Below, in pieces: positions 6,549 to 10,763 of a stretch of 10,763 nucleotides of DNA. Positions within the stretch are counted from its first letter, which is position 1, and every line of letters starts with the position of its first letter. The translations under genes were made by a program, and so were the position numbers. The notes beneath the pieces were generated by a model. The model was not told where the DNA came from and did no database searches. It saw nothing but the letters and a program-made list of their open reading frames with translations. The stretch is from Candidatus Wallbacteria bacterium (lineage in GTDB: Bacteria > Muiribacteriota > JAQTZZ01), in assembly GCA_028711905.1 (NCBI GenBank), contig JAQTRI010000090.1:1-10763 (forward strand). Reading direction: 5' to 3'.

Positions 6549-8565
6549 ACCGGTTCTTCTTCTCGTTCCATTGATAATTCTGGCCTTTTCCAGTCCGGTC
6601 TCAGCCTTAGACAGCACGATGGCCGGGAAAAAAGTCGTTGTCCTGGGCGACTATGTGGAATACAACACGCATACCCAGGATGTGGTCGTCAAAGGCCGGG
6701 CGCGGGCCTTCAACTCTGACATGAACATCACAGCAGACACGCTGCAGGCCAACATCGGGGAGAACCGGATCTTCGCTTACAGTAATGTCATATTCTGGGA
6801 TAAAACCGATAAAAATACAGGCGATTTCATCTACTACAACATGAAAACCGGTGAAGGATATCTGGAAAAAGCCACGGTTTACCGCGGGGCGCAGATCATC
6901 AGGGCCGGCAGGCTGGACTTTTCGCCCACATACTTAGAGGCAAAGGATCTCGAGTTTTCAACCTGCGAGCATCTCGAAACCAGTCACGAGGATTACAAGA
7001 TCTCAGCCGGATACCTGTTCATCAAACGCGGCGAATACATGGAAATCAAGGACATGAAAGTCTGGTTCCAGGATAAGGTCATCCGCAACCAGAAGTACCA
7101 GTATCAGGATCTGCGCGAAACCCCGCGCCTGTTCAGGCAGCGCCTTGGTTATTCAAGATACAACGGCGCTTATGGAAATATCACACTGCCATACAATATC
7201 CGCGATATCCGCAAAGGTACCGCTAATCTCAACTTTTATCAGGAACGGGGCACAGGCCTGGCCCTGAACGAGAGCCTGTCGTTTTCGAAAGATCAGAGCA
7301 TTACATACAGTTACAGCTATTTCGGTGACACAAAAAACGACACTGTCGACCATAAGATGAATTTTTCCTATTCTCCCAGAGGGGCCAACATCTCAGGTAA
7401 TGTGCGGGCCGCATATTCGTCCCTGGCTTTGGCCTCTGGGGAGCCCAACCAGGAATTGAATCTGAACGCAGACGCCAGCGGCAAACTGGCATGGCTGGGA
7501 CGCACATTCAACGCGAGCGCCAGTCTTGTCAACCGCATTGATATCGATGGCGACAATTACCGCGGGGACGATTACTATTCCCTGCTGGAAAAACTCCCTG
7601 AGATCCAGGTCACTCTGCCGCAGCAGAAGCTGAAGCTTTTCTCAACCAACATGGACCAGCGCCTGATGCTGGCCAGGTATCACCAGTCAGGCTATTCGAG
7701 CTTCCGCGGCAACAAGTATTCCCTTACCAATGCGCTCAATCTGACTCCGTTCAAAGGAGTGAAATACTTTCCATTCACCATCAGGGTCAATGAGGATGTG
7801 CTCTTTAATTATTATTCATCCGGGGAATTCATGCAGGTCAATAGCCTGAGACTGCAGGCCGACCAGAGCAAGGGCAAGCTGAGAAGCTCCATGCGTTACG
7901 AAAAGAAAAATGTGCTGGGCGACTCCTCGCCCTTCCGATTCGACAATGAAAGCGAGAGAGAATATTTCTTCTTTTCCACTGACCTGAATATGAAAAATGT
8001 CACACTCAAGCTTTTTTCCACCACATATGATTTTGACCGCAAGCTCTTTGGCGGGGCTTATTCGGATCTGCGCATCAGTTCAGAGCAGGGACGGTCCAAC
8101 AAGTGGACCCTGTATCTGAAAACAGATTACGATCTTGGGGATTCCAAGATCGAAGACACGCCAAGGCTGGATACCAAGTTGAAAAGCATTTACTCACAGT
8201 ACACTCTCAGGCCTGAAGACACATTCAACCGCTTTGGCCTGACCTTTTCAGCCAGGTATGACGCCGATAAAAAGGTCATGCAGGACTTCAACGGAACCAT
8301 GAACTTCGTGCTCAAGCCATTGACCAGAAAGGCCCACCTGACGCTCAACACGCGCTATGATTACACCAGAAACCAGTTCACAACAATGAAATATGACCTG
8401 GATTACGATCTGCACTGCTTTGATTCAAAGCTGTCCTACAACACCCAGGACAAGGATGTGTGGCTGGAATTTTCGCTCAAGGCCAGCCCGCAGAAGCCGA
8501 CCAAGCTGTTCTACGACTATGACAAGAAAAAACTCAAGCCCATCATGAGGAGATATGATATATAA
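6487..8565 (+). CDS. LptD/OstA-like outer-membrane LPS assembly protein
   Basis: The longest frame encodes 692 residues. A hydrophobic segment (about 23-38) ends in SPVSA-LD, a signal peptidase I site after A40. The mature N-terminus has the OstA/LptA-like jellyroll pattern (GDYVEYN, ITADTLQANI, IFAYSNVIFWD, about 54-150). Next comes FSTCEHLETSHEDYKISAG (157-175), matching the y-T-C...Y-i-A signature of LptD, and then long alternating aromatic/polar strands of a beta-barrel to the end. LptD inserts lipopolysaccharide into the outer leaflet with LptE. It is shorter than E. coli LptD (784) and lacks most of its cysteines, as in many distant phyla. The ATG at 6487 has no ribosome site and lies 62 bases inside lysC; a TTG at 6523 gives a cleaner signal peptide, so the start is uncertain. 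It could instead be an LptD paralogue. Confidence 0.78.
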   Translation: MWKKLYLFFTRALRCPVTAPEPVLLLVPLIILAFSSPVSALDSTMAGKKVVVLGDYVEYNTHTQDVVVKGRARAFNSDMNITADTLQANIGENRIFAYSNVIFWDKTDKNTGDFIYYNMKTGEGYLEKATVYRGAQIIRAGRLDFSPTYLEAKDLEFSTCEHLETSHEDYKISAGYLFIKRGEYMEIKDMKVWFQDKVIRNQKYQYQDLRETPRLFRQRLGYSRYNGAYGNITLPYNIRDIRKGTANLNFYQERGTGLALNESLSFSKDQSITYSYSYFGDTKNDTVDHKMNFSYSPRGANISGNVRAAYSSLALASGEPNQELNLNADASGKLAWLGRTFNASASLVNRIDIDGDNYRGDDYYSLLEKLPEIQVTLPQQKLKLFSTNMDQRLMLARYHQSGYSSFRGNKYSLTNALNLTPFKGVKYFPFTIRVNEDVLFNYYSSGEFMQVNSLRLQADQSKGKLRSSMRYEKKNVLGDSSPFRFDNESEREYFFFSTDLNMKNVTLKLFSTTYDFDRKLFGGAYSDLRISSEQGRSNKWTLYLKTDYDLGDSKIEDTPRLDTKLKSIYSQYTLRPEDTFNRFGLTFSARYDADKKVMQDFNGTMNFVLKPLTRKAHLTLNTRYDYTRNQFTTMKYDLDYDLHCFDSKLSYNTQDKDVWLEFSLKASPQKPTKLFYDYDKKKLKPIMRRYDI

Positions 8566-8568
8566 AAG

Positions 8569-8624
8569 GGTAATTGGTAATAGGTGATAGGTAATAGGTG
8601 AGAATGAATTGCTAATACCCATTA
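8569..8624. repeat. Second short tandem array with 7-base period
   Basis: Eight 7-base units run in one register: GGTAATT (8569), GGTAATA (8576 and 8590), GGTGATA (8583), GGTGAGA (8597), ATGAATT (8604), GCTAATA (8611) and CCCATTA (8618). The array begins 3 bases after the LptD-like stop and ends 27 bases before the lipoprotein start. It shares its period, its G-rich-to-T-rich order and the ATGAATT unit with the array at 981-1043. The 86-base gap holds no convincing promoter or terminator besides it. Confidence 0.75.
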
Positions 8625-8651
8625 CTGATTTAAACAACCAGGGGGAACACC

Positions 8652-10640
8652 ATGAACAAACACAAAATCGCCTATCTGCTTCCATTTATACTCTTTAGTC
8701 TCCTGATGCAGGGCTGTTTTGTCAGTGATGAGAAAGAGGCGGCCGAAGATTACAGCGCCTGCCTTTTTGGGGTGATCACAGGCGCTGCGCCTGTATCAGG
8801 GGCTCTGTCGCCGAGCCGGGTGTCAGAGTTCGACTCGAACATCGCGGTCCTCTATAACACCAAGTATTCTTACACCACTCTTGTTGACAGCAATGGCGCA
8901 TTTTTCTTCAAATCTGTTGAACCGGGAAATTATGCGGTAATCATCAAGGCATCCGGCAGGGATGTGATCTTTCCAGCCACAGTCGACCGCTTCGGAGTGG
9001 CCTGCGCTCACGCGGCTGTCAGCGCCACTCCTGTCGGGGAGTGCGTCCTGGACCTGTCTTTCACCCATGCCGCCACCACCGGCACAGTGGCATCGACATT
9101 CTCCTGGACTCTGCCCAATCCACCGTGCCTGGAAGATTTTATCGATGAAGAAAGCTCTCTGGCGTCCGACTCAGGGCTGGTCGTTAATGACGCCTACAAG
9201 TTCACAGGAACCGCCGGAACGACCGCATCATCCTCGGCTTCCAAATCTGTCCTGCTGTCAGCCATTTCCAAATTGCTGGCCGCGGATGTCCGCACAGCCT
9301 GTTCGTCTTCCCTGACAAGCGCTGTGACCGGCCTGGATAATGCCGGACTCGATCAATACGCTGCCCCGCAAGTTGCGATATCCAGCCTTTATCACGACAC
9401 TGAAACACCGGGCACATTCCTCTCCGGTGACTCAGTGACCATGGATTTCATCGCACTCCCGACAGCGAGCGATCAGGCCATCAGTTATGTGATCGTGACT
9501 GTGACAGACAAGATCACAGGACGCATGATCAGCACCAGATATTCGAAATCCCTGCTGCCTGTCATTTACGAAACAGCCGGTCAGTACCGCCTTGAATACT
9601 CCCAGGGATTCGTCACCGGCAGGTACAGCTTAAGCCTCACTGCTGTCGATACAGCCGGAAACACGGCTACTGCCCAGTCCGGCTTTGATGTCTCGCCTGA
9701 GCAGGACAGCGATGCTTCCCTGTACCTGACAGTCAATCCAGGCAACCTGGAACTGACAGCTTCCCTGACAGTGGCGGATTTGACTGAACGACCGGCAGCG
9801 CCCGCAATCACAACCATTACAGACAGCATGGGAAGCACCAGCATTGAAAAAGGGGACACCTTGCGACTGGTGATCACATTCGCCGGATCAGCCAGAGAGA
9901 TTTTTTTTCAGCAGGCGCTTTCAGAATCCAATGTCGATGTCTTCACAGTCAACGCAGTTTTGAAATACGCTGTTAACGGATACTTTGACCATCAGTCGTG
10001 TTCCACGACCTTCTCATATTCCACCGCAGCATTTCCCTCCACATGGCAGCCCCTGCTGGTGCACAATTCAGATTCGTCTCTGTCGCAGTTTCCGGCTGCA
10101 AGCGTTCCAGGCGAGAGCCTGGGCCTGAATCTGCTGCCTGTAGCTATCGCGGACTGCCCGGTGCGCATTCTGCTCCAAAAGAGCGGGAGTGCCGAGCCAG
10201 TGGAAATCGCCTCTGAAGCAGCCCATGACTGGAGCAAGATTCAGTCTTATCAGCTGACATCAGCCATGACAGGCGCATCTGTCGGAGACAGCTTTGTGCT
10301 TGCCGTGCGCGCGGGTCTCGCCTCTGGAGGAGTATTCACATACACAGGGGAAATCACAGTCCAGGCCCCGGCCTTCAGTGTCAGCCAGGCCGTATTGACC
10401 GGACAGGGTTTTGAGGTGAGCTTCAGCGGAGCAGTCAACCCTGACCAGCTTGAATCATCCTGCTTTTCCGTAGACAGCGGAGTTACGGTCACTGGGGTTT
10501 CCCTGATCGATGAAGACACAGTCCTTGTCACCACCTCAGCGCTTTTAAGCGGAGCAGAATACACCCTGACAGTCAGGGATGTCAGAGACGCGTACAACTC
10601 GACAGTAGTAGGGTATTACAAAACCTTTCTGGCTGAATAG
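8652..10640 (+). CDS. Secreted lipoprotein with Ig-like and Big_5-like domains
   Basis: This 662-residue protein starts with a lipoprotein signal peptide: MNKHK, a hydrophobic stretch, then LLMQGC with C22 as the likely lipidated cysteine. The -2/-3 residues are slightly unusual for a lipobox. Residues 36-125 resemble a carboxypeptidase-regulatory-like beta-sandwich (GVITG, DSNGAFFFKSVEPGNYAVII). Residues 238-347 look like a bacterial Ig-like domain ending DTAGNTA. Residues 575-660 match the SbsA/Big_5 type (VSFSGAVNPD, GAEYTLTVRDVRD). The middle (150-235) is low-complexity Ser/Thr/Ala-rich. The protein is probably anchored in the outer membrane and may bind a surface or polymer; no catalytic motif is visible. 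The ATG has a strong ribosome site (GGGGGA, 8641-8646). The neighbouring LptD-like gene suggests an envelope theme only. I do not recognise a specific named family. Confidence 0.85.
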   Translation: MNKHKIAYLLPFILFSLLMQGCFVSDEKEAAEDYSACLFGVITGAAPVSGALSPSRVSEFDSNIAVLYNTKYSYTTLVDSNGAFFFKSVEPGNYAVIIKASGRDVIFPATVDRFGVACAHAAVSATPVGECVLDLSFTHAATTGTVASTFSWTLPNPPCLEDFIDEESSLASDSGLVVNDAYKFTGTAGTTASSSASKSVLLSAISKLLAADVRTACSSSLTSAVTGLDNAGLDQYAAPQVAISSLYHDTETPGTFLSGDSVTMDFIALPTASDQAISYVIVTVTDKITGRMISTRYSKSLLPVIYETAGQYRLEYSQGFVTGRYSLSLTAVDTAGNTATAQSGFDVSPEQDSDASLYLTVNPGNLELTASLTVADLTERPAAPAITTITDSMGSTSIEKGDTLRLVITFAGSAREIFFQQALSESNVDVFTVNAVLKYAVNGYFDHQSCSTTFSYSTAAFPSTWQPLLVHNSDSSLSQFPAASVPGESLGLNLLPVAIADCPVRILLQKSGSAEPVEIASEAAHDWSKIQSYQLTSAMTGASVGDSFVLAVRAGLASGGVFTYTGEITVQAPAFSVSQAVLTGQGFEVSFSGAVNPDQLESSCFSVDSGVTVTGVSLIDEDTVLVTTSALLSGAEYTLTVRDVRDAYNSTVVGYYKTFLAE

Positions 10641-10655
10641 GGTTTTTCGAAGCTG

Positions 10656-10682
10656 TTCACAATTCATCTTTTCTGCTACAAT
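10656..10682 (+). promoter_or_regulatory. Extended -10 sigma-70 promoter for a gene beyond the window
   Basis: TTCACA (10656-10661) matches the -35 consensus at five of six positions. TACAAT (10677-10682) matches the -10 at five of six and is preceded by TG one base upstream (10674-10675), giving an extended -10. The spacer is 15 bases, short but tolerable with the TG. Transcription would begin near 10689 and head rightward into the hairpin at 10700-10749. Confidence 0.55.
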
Positions 10683-10694
10683 GTCGGCAGAAAA
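10669..10694. promoter_or_regulatory. Palindrome around the -10 element
   Basis: TTTTCTGC (10669-10676) and GCAGAAAA (10687-10694) are perfect 8-base inverted arms around a 10-base centre holding TACAAT. The arms bracket the -10 and the expected start point, where a repressor would sit. As a terminator for the lipoprotein gene it fails, because the right side is followed by an A-run instead of a T-run. Operator function is inferred. Confidence 0.4.
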
Positions 10695-10699
10695 AAACA

Positions 10700-10749
10700 G
10701 GTAATGGCAGATAGCCGTGCGAGCGCAGCGAGTTACGGATATCTGTACC
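10700..10749. repeat. Long hairpin with GCGAGCGCAGCGAG core
   Basis: CAGATAGCCGT (10708-10718) pairs with ACGGATATCTG (10735-10745) at 10 of 11 positions, extended by GGTA (10700-10703) with TACC (10746-10749) past a four-base bulge. The 16-base loop carries GCGAGCGCAGCGAG. It looks like a dispersed palindromic intergenic element or a structured leader of the next gene. An 18-codon frame (ATG 10704 to TGA 10758-10760) runs through it, but it lacks a well-placed ribosome site and is probably not a gene. Confidence 0.5.
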
Positions 10750-10763
10750 CGAAGCCCTGAGCA

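Noticed and set aside
9901..9908. T8 homopolymer in the lipoprotein gene as a frameshift or phase-variation site
   Set aside because: The frame continues correctly on both sides with domain-like sequence, and an 8-base run alone is weak evidence for phase variation.
10669..10694. Rho-independent terminator after the lipoprotein gene
   Set aside because: The hairpin is AT-rich and followed by A7 on the plus strand; the minus strand also lacks a T-run after the stem.

Overview
The window reads as a chromosomal stretch from a diderm (outer-membrane-bearing) bacterium of moderate GC. An LptD/OstA-type outer-membrane protein and a lipobox lipoprotein show the diderm cell plan. Strong GGAGG-type ribosome sites and ATGA overlaps show ordinary bacterial operons. 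The short-period tandem repeats between genes, together with an AAA_14/DUF4143 ATPase, resemble what is seen in uncultivated candidate phyla (for example Wallbacteria or Riflebacteria relatives). That placement is a low-confidence guess: no rRNA or other phylogenetic marker is present.

Layout. Positions 1-867 (minus strand) hold the first 289 codons of an AAA_14/DUF4143 ATPase cut off by the window edge. It appears in no complete open frame because its stop lies outside. Positions 868-1135 are a divergent intergenic region with an AT-rich inverted repeat, a weak candidate promoter, a run of nine 7-base units, and two stem-loops directly before gcvH. Positions 1136-4286 are a tight gcvH-gcvPA-gcvPB operon (lipoyl carrier and the two-subunit glycine decarboxylase) with no gcvT beside it. 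It is followed after 4 bases by a homoserine-kinase-family gene (4291-5202) whose GHMP catalytic motifs are altered. After a repeat-bearing 122-base gap comes lysC, aspartate kinase (5325-6548). Its 3' end overlaps the frame of an LptD/OstA-like protein (to 8565). A second 7-base repeat array fills the gap to a 662-residue lipoprotein (8652-10640). The last 123 bases hold a good extended -10 promoter inside a palindrome, then a long hairpin built around a GCGAGCGCAGCGAG core.

How it fits together. The glycine cleavage subunits, the ThrB-like protein and aspartate kinase all concern glycine/threonine/aspartate-family amino acids and lie in one direction with little space, so co-transcription is plausible. 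The envelope genes follow on the same strand but probably form separate units. The most notable points are the catalytically eroded homoserine kinase homologue, the three short-period repeat arrays confined to intergenic gaps (two sharing a 7-base period and an identical unit), and the structured leaders before gcvH and lysC. No mobile element, CRISPR, tRNA or rRNA was seen, and no wholly new multi-gene system.
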